DNA from: Roseiarcus sp963709655
GTDB taxonomy: Bacteria; Pseudomonadota; Alphaproteobacteria; Rhizobiales; Beijerinckiaceae
Direction: 5' to 3'
DNA length: 64,000 bases
Assembly (NCBI GenBank): GCA_963709655.1
Contig: CAVPXF010000023.1
Location: forward strand, 258,789 to 322,788
Part shown: piece by piece, positions 24,711 to 33,483 of the stretch
Position numbering within the stretch: the stretch's first letter is position 1
Layout: the number at the start of each line of letters is the position of its first letter
Position numbers and translations under genes: made by a program
Notes under the pieces: generated by a model
Told to the model about the DNA's origin: nothing
The model's database searches: none
Seen by the model: only the letters and a program-made list of their open reading frames with translations

Positions 24711-27011
24711 TCAGGTATGGGGGTGAATCGGGTTGAGTTCGTCTTCCGTCAGGGGCCGATCACGCAAACCGAGCTTTACCGGCACATCGTAAAGCCGCCC
24801 AGGCGCGAACCGGGGATAGAAATGCCGCAATCCCGGAACGATCACTCTGACGACCGGCGCCTCGATGTCGGGACGCGTCTGATCGAGAACGAGGAAATCG
24901 AGGCCCGCACGCTCCGCCAGGGAGACGCAGGCTGTCACCTGCTCGCGCGTGTCGAGATGGCCAAACTTCGAGCCGAATTCCCTTTCGACGATCCGATTTC
25001 CGCTTGGCGTCAAATAGGGATGATCCTCGAGGCGCAACGGAGAGACGCCGTCGAGGCTCGATTTGTCCCCTGTCCCCCCGCCCATGAGACCCAGGGACAG
25101 AAATTGATTCAGCTCCGTCAGCGCCCGCAGCAGAGCGATTCGCGCATCGAAATGCGCGCCGGAACCGAATTCAATGTTTTCCCGCCCGTCTCGAATCCAG
25201 TGGGTGACCGCCACAAACGTCGGGATCCCGAGATCACTGGTCACGTCGAGCACCCACAGCCGGCGGCCGGTCTCGCCTAGCTCCTTTTGCAGATCGCGAA
25301 CATAGGAATCATCGAACTGGCCAAGGTCCACTTGCGGCCGCTGCAGTCGATTGTACCACCAGATCGCGTAGGCATCCCTTTCCACCAGCTCGAGGAATCC
25401 CTGGACGATCGCCTCCTCGCGCGTGTTGCCGGCCGCGCAGCCATTTGAATCCGCCGCGAAGGCGGCAGATCTCCCCCGGTAAAAAAAATACAACAGGCTG
25501 GTCGGAAGATATCTGAAGCGGGCGTCGCGCAGAGACCAGATCGGCGACCATTCGAGCTTTGCTGGTCGATCGAAGAGCGCCGGGATCGCCTCCCGCTCGT
25601 CCGAGCCGGGCGCCGGCGCCTGGCCTTGCCGCGGCGCCTGGCTCGGCCGCCGCGCCTGGCTTGGCCGCAATTGAGCGTCGCTGAATAGCAGAACCTCGTT
25701 TGGCGGAATGGCCTCGCCATCCGAGAAATCGGTGAAACGCCGCTTTGCTCGGATCTCGTCACCCTGAAAAATCCCGGAATAGCGTTCGATCGCTTCCATG
25801 AGCGCGCTGGCTTCACCCTGCTCGGCCGTACTGCCCTTGCCGAAGCTGCCGCCGCTCAGCCCTTTCCTGAGTTCATGGACCGTCTCCGCCGGCCCTGAAA
25901 AATTGTGCGTGGCATAGTAGTTGGTGTTCAAGGGCAAATCGGCTTGAATCCGCTCGAGACGCGACACGACGCCGGTGAGCGGACTCACGTGTTTGCGGAA
26001 ACGCGCTACCGTCGCCAAGGGCGAAACGCTGCGATACCCGCCGCTCGTCATAACGACCTTACCGCCTGCGCCAAGCTCGACGGGCGCCGGCGGACGGCGG
26101 GGATCGCGCAGTTTCTTGCGGCCGCAGCTGGGACATTGCGGCCGGGACGCCACATGATGCTTAACGATGGTCGAGCCCAATAAGTCGAGGCTGACGATGT
26201 GATCGCTCAGCGGTGTGCGAAAATCGGTGGCGATCGCTTTTGCGATTTCGACGGCGGCAAGTTGGATGGCGCTTTGTCCGAAGGTCTCGCGGGCCAGAGG
26301 CGAGAGAGCGACGCAGCGGGCGTCTCTGCGGTCGAGGAGCGCCCTCACCTCTCGGTTCCTCTTCATCCGATCGGCAAGACACATCCAGCAGGCGCTCTGC
26401 CCCGGTCTGAACACCGGCCCCACCAGGGGAAAAATGCCGGAGGGTTGAACCAGCGCCCAAGCGGAGCCATCCGACAAATGCCGCGCGTTCAATTCGTCCA
26501 AGCGTGCTTCGAGATAATCGTTCACCAACGTGACCGTCAGCTCGGGGGAGCGCTTGACGACCCGAACGCCCAGACCGGCCAAGGCCGCGCCGAGTTCCGT
26601 TTCCCCTTGCACATCGAGGGATCGAATGGACACACGACATTTCTGGAGATTTTGCTCCGCGGTCCTGGGCGCCAGGCCGAGGCTCGCCCAATAGGCGGCG
26701 CCGACGCCACTGGAGGAGCTGGATGCTGGAAGGATATAGCGGCGGTCGAGCAGTCGCTTCAGGGCTTCATGGATTTTGTCGGATGGAAAATCCTGCTCCA
26801 GATCGCTGACCAGCTGCCGAAAGCTCCTGACACCCTCTCCTATTGCGGAGGCGAGTGCACAATAGAGCTCGCCGTGGAGCAAAAACTTCCGGTCCTCGGA
26901 ATAGAGGCACACGATATCAGGCGGGAGCACGTAGACGGTGAAATTCGGCGCAAATTGCGGCGCGTCCTTGCCGTTATGCTGGGGAAGCTTCTTTCCGTGA
27001 TCGCCTGTCAT
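24711..27011 (-). CDS. Fused leader-binding/YcaO azoline cyclodehydratase (766 aa)
   Basis: This is a fusion of the E1-like C protein and the YcaO D protein of azol(in)e peptide pathways. Residues 1-100 form the leader-recognition winged helix (NFTVYVLPPDIVCLYSEDRKFLLHG). The E1-like part has two zinc CxxC pairs (CWMC at 208 and CPSC at 293). YcaO follows from about 330 with the ATP-site motifs ASALMEAIERYSG and REEAIVQGFLELVERDAY, ending PIHPHT. It would use ATP to cyclise Cys (or Ser/Thr) of the precursor. A Pro/Gln/Ala repeat (residues 450-470) is an unusual low-complexity insertion. The ATG is the first start after an in-frame TGA; its ribosome site is weak. The gene lies 230 bases after the precursor. 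Confidence 0.93.
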   Translation of the reverse strand: MTGDHGKKLPQHNGKDAPQFAPNFTVYVLPPDIVCLYSEDRKFLLHGELYCALASAIGEGVRSFRQLVSDLEQDFPSDKIHEALKRLLDRRYILPASSSSSGVGAAYWASLGLAPRTAEQNLQKCRVSIRSLDVQGETELGAALAGLGVRVVKRSPELTVTLVNDYLEARLDELNARHLSDGSAWALVQPSGIFPLVGPVFRPGQSACWMCLADRMKRNREVRALLDRRDARCVALSPLARETFGQSAIQLAAVEIAKAIATDFRTPLSDHIVSLDLLGSTIVKHHVASRPQCPSCGRKKLRDPRRPPAPVELGAGGKVVMTSGGYRSVSPLATVARFRKHVSPLTGVVSRLERIQADLPLNTNYYATHNFSGPAETVHELRKGLSGGSFGKGSTAEQGEASALMEAIERYSGIFQGDEIRAKRRFTDFSDGEAIPPNEVLLFSDAQLRPSQARRPSQAPRQGQAPAPGSDEREAIPALFDRPAKLEWSPIWSLRDARFRYLPTSLLYFFYRGRSAAFAADSNGCAAGNTREEAIVQGFLELVERDAYAIWWYNRLQRPQVDLGQFDDSYVRDLQKELGETGRRLWVLDVTSDLGIPTFVAVTHWIRDGRENIEFGSGAHFDARIALLRALTELNQFLSLGLMGGGTGDKSSLDGVSPLRLEDHPYLTPSGNRIVEREFGSKFGHLDTREQVTACVSLAERAGLDFLVLDQTRPDIEAPVVRVIVPGLRHFYPRFAPGRLYDVPVKLGLRDRPLTEDELNPIHPHT

Positions 27012-27181
27012 GGTTCAGTGCGCACACCTTCTCCTCGGCTGCTCCATTATCAAGCTCGCGCGCAGGCGTCCCCGGCGCTAGAGGTTCTCGATAATTTCGC
27101 CACCCACTCGGTCGCTCTTCGCGTGCCGGAAGCGCGCATCGTCTGGCGAGCGCCGCCAACGAGATCCTTGGCCGGGTCGAC

Positions 27182-27197
27182 CCCGGTCAAAACCGGG
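27182..27197. terminator. Hairpin between precursor and cyclodehydratase genes
   Basis: CCCGGT and ACCGGG form a perfect six-base-pair stem with a four-base loop, in the 230-base gap between the precursor and its enzyme genes. There is no T-run, so it is more likely an RNA-stabilising or partially attenuating hairpin than a full terminator. Higher expression of precursor than of enzymes would fit, but this is inference. Confidence 0.35.
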
Positions 27198-27241
27198 CGC
27201 TACGAATCGCGTCCGTCAAGGTCATCGAAAGGCGCACAAGT

Positions 27242-27790
27242 CTAGCACCAGATGTTGCAACCCCCCCAAGACAGACAGTAGCCGGCCCAGCCATAACCCC
27301 AGCCGCAGCCGCCGCAGCCGCCCCAGCCTCCGCCGCAGCCGCAGCCGCCGCAGCCTCCCACGCCGCAGCCTCTGCAACCTCCGACACGGCAACCTCCGAC
27401 ATGGCAGCCTCCGACACGGCAGCCTCCGCATCCCCTGCCGCCGCAGCCTCTGCACCCGCCGCCATGCCCGCAGCCGCAGCCTCCCGCTCGGAAGGCGGCA
27501 AGCTGTACGACTGACCCGAGGTTTCCGAGGTCATCCTTGTCGAAGAGATGGAACGTCGCCAGACTGACGTCCGAGATTTCCTCCTCGTCGAGAGTGGGGA
27601 CCTGAAACGCCGCCGTATTCCCCCAGAGCGCTTCGACTGCCGATCTGGCAGTCGGCGCCGCCAAAGACGCCGACGGCATCTCCGCCGGCGATCCGCCGGT
27701 CGACGCCGCAAAGGACACTCCGGCGATTCCTAGCACGGAGACAGCCTTACCTGGACGCTTCCCCTTCAAAGCCCGCTTCGCTTGCCGCAT
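27242..27790 (-). CDS. Gly/Cys-rich azol(in)e peptide precursor (182 aa)
   Basis: The N-terminal 100 residues form a leader: a basic start, an Ala/Ser-rich stretch, then LDEEEISDVSLATF at residues 67-80. That acidic, aliphatic segment is of the type bound by leader-recognition domains. From residue 102 the core is almost only Gly and Cys with some Arg, Val, Trp and Tyr. Spacers read GGC, RGC, RVGGC and HVGGC, and the core ends in aromatic residues and CNIWC. I count 18 Cys. Every Cys could become a thiazole through the adjacent cyclodehydratase and SagB enzyme. GGGGAGG precedes the ATG. A leader of 100 residues is long for the class. Confidence 0.9.
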   Translation of the reverse strand: MRQAKRALKGKRPGKAVSVLGIAGVSFAASTGGSPAEMPSASLAAPTARSAVEALWGNTAAFQVPTLDEEEISDVSLATFHLFDKDDLGNLGSVVQLAAFRAGGCGCGHGGGCRGCGGRGCGGCRVGGCHVGGCRVGGCRGCGVGGCGGCGCGGGWGGCGGCGWGYGWAGYCLSWGGCNIWC

Positions 27791-27884
27791 AGCAAGGTAC
27801 CTCCCCTAGTTTCCTTCAACCACATTGGCAAAGAAGGTATTGCATGCATAGCGCTTTTTTGTGACGCGACTGTTGGCGATTTTC

Positions 27885-29720
27885 CTACCCCATCGCCTCG
27901 AGCTCGCCGATCATCCGCTCGATCACCGAAAGCCCGATGCTCCAGAAGGCCGGGTCCCTGGCGTCGAGGCCGAAGGGCTCGAGCAGCTCGTCGTAGGACT
28001 TCGAGCCGCCGGCCGCGAGCATCGCCAGATAGCGTTCCGCAAAGCCTTCGCGGGCGTTCTGGTAGACGCCGTAGAGGGAGTTCACCAGGCAGTCGCCGAA
28101 CGCGTAGGCGTAGACGTAGAACGGCGCGTGGATGAAGTGGCCGATGTAGCCCCAGTAGGTCTCGTAGCCGGCCGTCAAATCGATCGCCGGCCCGAGGCTC
28201 TCGCTCTGCACCTGCATCCAGAAGGCGTTGATCTTGTCCGCGGTCAGTTCGCCGTTGCGGCGTTCGAGATGCACGAGGCGCTCGAATTTGTAGAAGGCGA
28301 TCTGGCGCACGACGGTGTTCAGCATGTCCTCGACCTTGCCGGCCAGCATCGCCTTGCGCTCGCCGGGATCGGCGACCGCCGCGAGCATCGAGCGGAAGGT
28401 CAGCATCTCGCCGAACACCGAGGCCGTCTCGGCCAGCGTCAAAGGGGTCGGCGCCATCAGGGCGCCGTTGGGCGCGGCGAGCACCTGATGCACGCCGTGG
28501 CCGAGCTCGTGGGCGAGCGTCGTCACGTCGCGCGGCTTGCCGAGGAAGTTGACCAGCACGTAGGGGTGGGCCGAGGGCGTCGTCGGGTGGGCGAAGGCGC
28601 CGGGCGCCTTGCCGGGCCTGACCGGCGCGTCGATCCAGCCCTCGTCGAAGAACCGGCGGGCAATGTCGGCCATGCGCGGCGAGAAGCCGGCGTAGGCCGA
28701 GAGCACCGTGTCGCGCGCTGTCTCCCAGGAATAGACGCGGGGCGTGAGGCCCGGCAACGGCGCGTTGCGGTCCCAGTGCGCCAGCTTCGCCTTGCCGAAC
28801 CAGCGCGCCTTCAGCGCATAATAGCGGTGCGACAGGCGCGGATAGGCGTCGGTGACCGCAACGACCAGCGCCTCGACCACCTCGGGCTCGACCCGGTTGG
28901 CGAGATGGCGCGAATCGGCCGGGTCGGCGAACTTGCGCCAGCGGTCCGAGACCTCCTTGTCCTTGGCGAGGGTGTTGGTGATCAGGGTGAAGAGGCGCTG
29001 GTTGGCGCTAAGCGTGGCGGCCAGCGCTTTCGCCGCCGCCTCGCGTTTCGTCTCGTCGGGGTCCTGGAGCTTGGCGAGCAGCGGTTCGAGCGTCAGGCTC
29101 TCACCCTCGAAATCGAAGCGCAGCGCCGACATCGTCTCGTCGAACAGGCGGTTCCACGCGGCGGCGCCGGAGACCGACTTCTCGAGGAACAATCGCTCGA
29201 TCTCGTCGGCGAGCTGATGCGGCTTCTCCTTGCGGATGTCCTCGAGCCATGGGCGATAATGGCCGAGCGCCGGCGTCGCCATCGCCGCTTCGAGCGCCCT
29301 GTCGTCGAGCCGGTTGAGCTCGAGCTCGAAGAACAGAAGATCGCCCGCGAGCGCCGTCGCCTTTTCCTGCGCATCGCCATAGAACTTGGCGCGCTGGGCG
29401 TCGCTGGTGTCGGACGCGTAGAGGAGCGAGGCGTAGGACATGACGCGCCCGGTGAGGTCCTGCAGCGCCTCGTAACCGGTCACCGCCTCGGCGAGCGTCG
29501 GGCCGGCGTCCGCGCCGGCCGCGATCTCGGCGAGGCGCCCGCGCCAGCGTTCCGCGAACGCCCTGGCTTCGCGTCCGGCGCGCTCGAGATCGGCGGCAAA
29601 GCGCGGCGACTCCATGCCTTCGTAAAGGTCGTCGAGCCGCCACTGCGGCAATGCGCCGAGCCCCTCCGCAGCGGAAGCCGGGGCGGCATTGGCGTAAACG
29701 GAATCGGAATAACTTCTCAT
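27885..29720 (-). CDS. pepF: Oligoendopeptidase F, M3 family (611 aa)
   Basis: This zinc metallopeptidase has the HExxH site in TTLAHELGHGVHQVL, with the downstream Glu in LAETASVFGEM. The helical N-terminal half (WRLDDLYEGMESPRFAADL, SYASLLYASDTSDAQ) and the substrate region HFIHAPFYVYAYAFGD are typical of PepF. These enzymes degrade cytoplasmic peptides of about 7-17 residues. The start MRSYSDS was chosen because the longer frame overlaps the promoter region of the divergent regulator. It lies 94 bases upstream of the azol(in)e precursor on the same strand; a link to peptide turnover is possible but not shown. Confidence 0.9.
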   Translation of the reverse strand: MRSYSDSVYANAAPASAAEGLGALPQWRLDDLYEGMESPRFAADLERAGREARAFAERWRGRLAEIAAGADAGPTLAEAVTGYEALQDLTGRVMSYASLLYASDTSDAQRAKFYGDAQEKATALAGDLLFFELELNRLDDRALEAAMATPALGHYRPWLEDIRKEKPHQLADEIERLFLEKSVSGAAAWNRLFDETMSALRFDFEGESLTLEPLLAKLQDPDETKREAAAKALAATLSANQRLFTLITNTLAKDKEVSDRWRKFADPADSRHLANRVEPEVVEALVVAVTDAYPRLSHRYYALKARWFGKAKLAHWDRNAPLPGLTPRVYSWETARDTVLSAYAGFSPRMADIARRFFDEGWIDAPVRPGKAPGAFAHPTTPSAHPYVLVNFLGKPRDVTTLAHELGHGVHQVLAAPNGALMAPTPLTLAETASVFGEMLTFRSMLAAVADPGERKAMLAGKVEDMLNTVVRQIAFYKFERLVHLERRNGELTADKINAFWMQVQSESLGPAIDLTAGYETYWGYIGHFIHAPFYVYAYAFGDCLVNSLYGVYQNAREGFAERYLAMLAAGGSKSYDELLEPFGLDARDPAFWSIGLSVIERMIGELEAMG

Positions 29721-29893
29721 TGTCGAGACCTGTGCAACGGAGTCTTCATCATTGCCTATCCTTCTCTGGGACAAAGCGGCCCTTTTGAGGACAGGGCGCG
29801 CCAAAGGGGGACGCTCTTAACATGGCGTTTACCCTGATGTCGGAGGGTCGGCGTCGCGCGACGCTAAAAGCGCGCCGCAGTTCCGGGACTCCC

Positions 29894-31377
29894 ATGGCCG
29901 CCCTCATCCTTGTCGCCGACGACGATCCGATTCAGCGCCGCCTCCTGGAGGCGATGACGAAAAGGTTCGGCTACGACGTCGAGACCGTGGAGTCGGGCGA
30001 GGCGGCGCTGGCGCGCATCCAGGCGCCCGACCGGCCGCCGGTCAACCTCGTCATTCTCGACCTCGTCATGCCCGATCTCGACGGCATGGGCGTGCTCGAA
30101 CGCCTGCGCCAGCGCGACATCGCCGTGCCGGCGATCGTGCAGACGGCGCACGGCTCGATCGAGGCCGTGATCTCGGCGATGCGGGCCGGCGCGATCGACT
30201 TCGTCGTCAAGCCGGTCGGGGCCGAGCGGCTGCAGTTCTCGATCAAGAACGCGCTCCGCGTCGATGCGCTGGAGGACGAGCTTCGCCGGGCCAACCGGCG
30301 CAACGCCGGCGTGCTCGGCTTTCGCGACATCGTCAGCCGCGCCGAGTCGATGGCCCGCACGGTGCGGCTCGCCGAGCGCGCCGCCAAGTCGAACATTCCC
30401 GTCTTGATCGAAGGCGAGTCCGGCGTCGGCAAGGAGCTTCTGGCGCGTGCGATCCAGGGCACCTCGGAGCGCCGCGGCAAGTCGTTCGTCACCGTCAACT
30501 GCGGCGCGCTTCCCGAGACGCTGGTCGAGTCGATCCTGTTCGGCCACGAGAAGGGCTCGTTCACCGGCGCCACCGAAAAGCACATCGGCAAATTCGCCGA
30601 GGCCAACAGCGGCACCCTCTTTCTCGACGAGATCGGCGAATTGTCGCTCGAGGCGCAGGTCAAGCTCCTGCGCGCGCTGCAGGACGGCGAGATCGATCCG
30701 GTCGGCGCGCGCCGCTCGGTCAAGGTCGACGTGCGCGTCATCTCGGCGACCAACCAGAACCTGATCGAGCTGGTGAAGGCCGGCCAATTCCGCGAGGACC
30801 TGTTTTATCGCCTCAACGTCTTCCCGATTGCGATCCCGCCGCTGCGCGCCCGCGCCTGCGACGTGCCCGACCTCGCGCGCCGTTTCCTCGCCCGCTTCTG
30901 CGCCGAGGAGGGCAAGCGGGTGCGCGGCATATCGGCCGAGGCGCTGGCGCTGCTTTCGACCTATGACTGGCCCGGCAACGTGCGCCAGCTCGAGAACGCC
31001 GTATTCCGGGCGGTGGTGCTGGCCGACGGAGACGAGCTGACGATCGCCGAGTTTCCGCAGATCGCCGCGCAGGTCGAAGGCTTCGACGTGCGCATTCCCC
31101 CCGCTCCGCCGCCGGTGGCGGCCGACCCCGAGGCGCAGGCGCCCGGCCGGCCACGATCGTCGCCGCCCCGGATCCGCATACGCTGCGGCTGCTCAACGAC
31201 CGCGGCGAAGTGCGTAGGCTGGAGGAGATCGAGGCCGAGTCGATCCGCTTCGCGCTCAGCCATTATCGCGGACAGATGTCCCAGGTGGCCCGCAAGCTCG
31301 GCATCGGGCGCTCGACGCTTTACCGCAAGATGAAGGACTGCGGTCTCGGCGACGACCTGATCGGAGACGCGGCGTGA
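29894..31377 (+). pseudogene. NtrC-type sigma-54 response regulator, frameshifted before the HTH
   Basis: The receiver domain (Asp56 in LVILDLVMPDLDG) is followed by a full AAA+ sigma-54 activator domain: Walker A GESGVGKE, the loop KGSFTGATEKH (GSFTGA rather than GAFTGA), Walker B GTLFLDEIGE and RVISATNQNL. The reading frame is lost at about 31150, and the Fis-type DNA-binding helix continues one frame back (RFALSHYRGQMSQVARKLGIGRSTLYRKMK). A one-base deletion explains it. The end given is the stop of the restored frame. With the break, the protein would keep activation but lose specific DNA binding. A sequencing indel is likely. Confidence 0.8.
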
Positions 31378-31474
31378 CATTCGCCGCGGGTCGGCGCGAC
31401 CCCTCGGACGCCGGCCTGTCCCTTGGTCGCGGAATCGCGTACGAAACGGCGCTTGAGCGCGTCGGGGAAGGGGC

Positions 31475-33187
31475 ATGATCGTCGGCCATCGGAAGCGGAG
31501 CTGCGCGCCAGCCCGTGTCGGCGTCGCGCTGGCGGCGATTGCGGCCGCGGCGGGCGCCGCCTTTGCGGGCGACTTCCGCGGCGCCCTGCCGCCCGATCCG
31601 CCCGCGCCCTTCGGCGCAATCTCAGCGAGCCCGCTGATCGCCACCATCGAGGCGCCTCGGCCGGCTGAGCCGGCGGCGGATCTCGGCCTCTTCGATCGCG
31701 TCGACCGGCCGCGCGCCGCGCTCGCCGAGGCCGCGCCGCCCGCAGCGCCGGACTGGACGCCGCCGCCGGCCGTCGTCAAAGCGGCCCAGAGCGCTCCGCC
31801 CGATCCTCTCCCGACGGCGCTCGCCGTCGCGCTCGACCGTTTCATTCTGCGCGACGACCGCGCGAACCCGCTCGGGTTCGGCGACTGGCGCGCCGCCAAG
31901 GCCGCGATCGGGGCGTACTATGCCGACCGCGGCTTCCGCCCCGTATGGGTCGACGCCGATGGGCTCACCGCCGCCGGCCGCGCCGCGACGGCGCAGATCG
32001 CCCGAGCGCCCGAGGATGGGCTTCGTCCGGGTCCTTTCCGCCTGCCCCTCAAGCTCGGCGCGCCGCTCGGCCCGGAAGCGATCGCGCAGGCGGAGGTCGC
32101 CGTCGCCGCGGACGTCGTCGCCTATGCCGATGAGGCGAGCGGATCTCGCCTTCCGCCCTGGCGCGTGTCGCCGATCTTTTCGACCGCGCCCGAGGTCGCC
32201 GATCCGGGCGAGGCGCTGGCCGAGACGGCCGCCGCGTCCGATCCGGGCGAGCGCCTCGCGGATTTCAATCCGCCGCAGAAGGGCTATCGCGCGCTGCGCG
32301 AGGCGCTCATGAATATGGACGCGTCGGCGAACGACGGCGCTTGGGCGAACGCCGCGGCGGCCGACCCCGACGCGGCCCTTTCGGACACGCCGGCGGTGGG
32401 CGAGGATCCGCTGTTCGGCGCAGCCGCAAGGACCCGTCACGCCAAGGGCCGGGCCTATCTGGCCGCGACCGGCGGCCGGCGCGACCCGGGCGCCCGCGAA
32501 CGCGCCGTCCTTCTCGCCAACATGGAGATGTGGCGCTGGGAGCCGCGCGACATGGGCGAACGCCGCATCGAGGTCAACATTCCCGACTTCTCCGTCTCGG
32601 TCATGGACGGCGATACGATCCTGATGAGCGCCCGCGCCGTGGTCGGCAAGCCGGACACGCCGACGCCGGTGTTTTCCGGCCGGATGCGCTACGTGCTGAT
32701 CAATCCGTCGTGGGAGGTTCCCGATTCGATCATCAAGAAGGAGATCCTGCCGCGCCTCGATCACTTCACGCGCCTCGGCTACGAGGTGAAGAGCGTCGGC
32801 GGCCGGGTCGTCGTGCGCCAGCCCCCCGGCGCGGGCAACGCGCTCGGGCGCCTCGCCTTCATGTTCCCGAACGATCACGCCGTGTACCTGCACGACACGC
32901 CCTCGCGCCAACTGTTCGACGATGACATGCGAGCGCTCAGCCATGGATGCGTGCGGGTCGAGGACCCCGAGCGGCTGGCCGAGATCGTTCTGGGATGGCC
33001 AGAAGCGCGCCTCGAGGCGGCGATCGGCGGACCGGAGCGCACCGTCTTCCTGCCGCGGCCGCTGCCGATCCACATCGAATATTTCACCGCCTTCGTCGAC
33101 GCCGACGGCTCGCTCGAGGAGCGCCCGGACGTGTACGGCCTCGCGCAACGAATCGCCCGTATTTTGTCTATGGAAAGTCAAGATTGA
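31475..33187 (+). CDS. Periplasmic L,D-transpeptidase, YcbB type (570 aa)
   Basis: An N-terminal hydrophobic segment (VGVALAAIAAAAGAAFAG) exports the protein. A helical domain with ADRGFRPVWVDADGLT, typical of YcbB-like proteins, precedes the catalytic domain. That domain has VNIPDFSVSVMDGDTILMSARAVVG, the LINPSWEVP strand, HDTPSRQLFDDDMRALSHGCVRV and the nucleophile at about Cys492. It forms 3-3 crosslinks in peptidoglycan or attaches proteins to it. It follows an NtrC-like regulator and precedes a DUF882 peptidase, suggesting a small cell-wall group. Confidence 0.9.
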   Translation: MIVGHRKRSCAPARVGVALAAIAAAAGAAFAGDFRGALPPDPPAPFGAISASPLIATIEAPRPAEPAADLGLFDRVDRPRAALAEAAPPAAPDWTPPPAVVKAAQSAPPDPLPTALAVALDRFILRDDRANPLGFGDWRAAKAAIGAYYADRGFRPVWVDADGLTAAGRAATAQIARAPEDGLRPGPFRLPLKLGAPLGPEAIAQAEVAVAADVVAYADEASGSRLPPWRVSPIFSTAPEVADPGEALAETAAASDPGERLADFNPPQKGYRALREALMNMDASANDGAWANAAAADPDAALSDTPAVGEDPLFGAAARTRHAKGRAYLAATGGRRDPGARERAVLLANMEMWRWEPRDMGERRIEVNIPDFSVSVMDGDTILMSARAVVGKPDTPTPVFSGRMRYVLINPSWEVPDSIIKKEILPRLDHFTRLGYEVKSVGGRVVVRQPPGAGNALGRLAFMFPNDHAVYLHDTPSRQLFDDDMRALSHGCVRVEDPERLAEIVLGWPEARLEAAIGGPERTVFLPRPLPIHIEYFTAFVDADGSLEERPDVYGLAQRIARILSMESQD

Positions 33188-33483
33188 AACAGGCGCCCGA
33201 TGGGTCTATACGCCGAATCGGTCGATTTATCCGACTCTGTGCCGAAATGGTCACAGAGGCTCGGAGCGTGTGCCGGATTTCGCGCGCATGAGACGCGTTC
33301 CGGACGAGGCGGCCGGCCGGGCTGGATCCCCGGTCGGAGGGACGTGCGGACGGAGGCCGCATGGGGTCCGAGGTCACGGCGGCGCCGATCGGGCGCGCCG
33401 CATATCGGAAGGATGATTTCTTGGGGTATTGGGCAATGAATTGAGGCTGGCGCGGCGCGACGTCGAGCGCCGCCCTCGCGACG

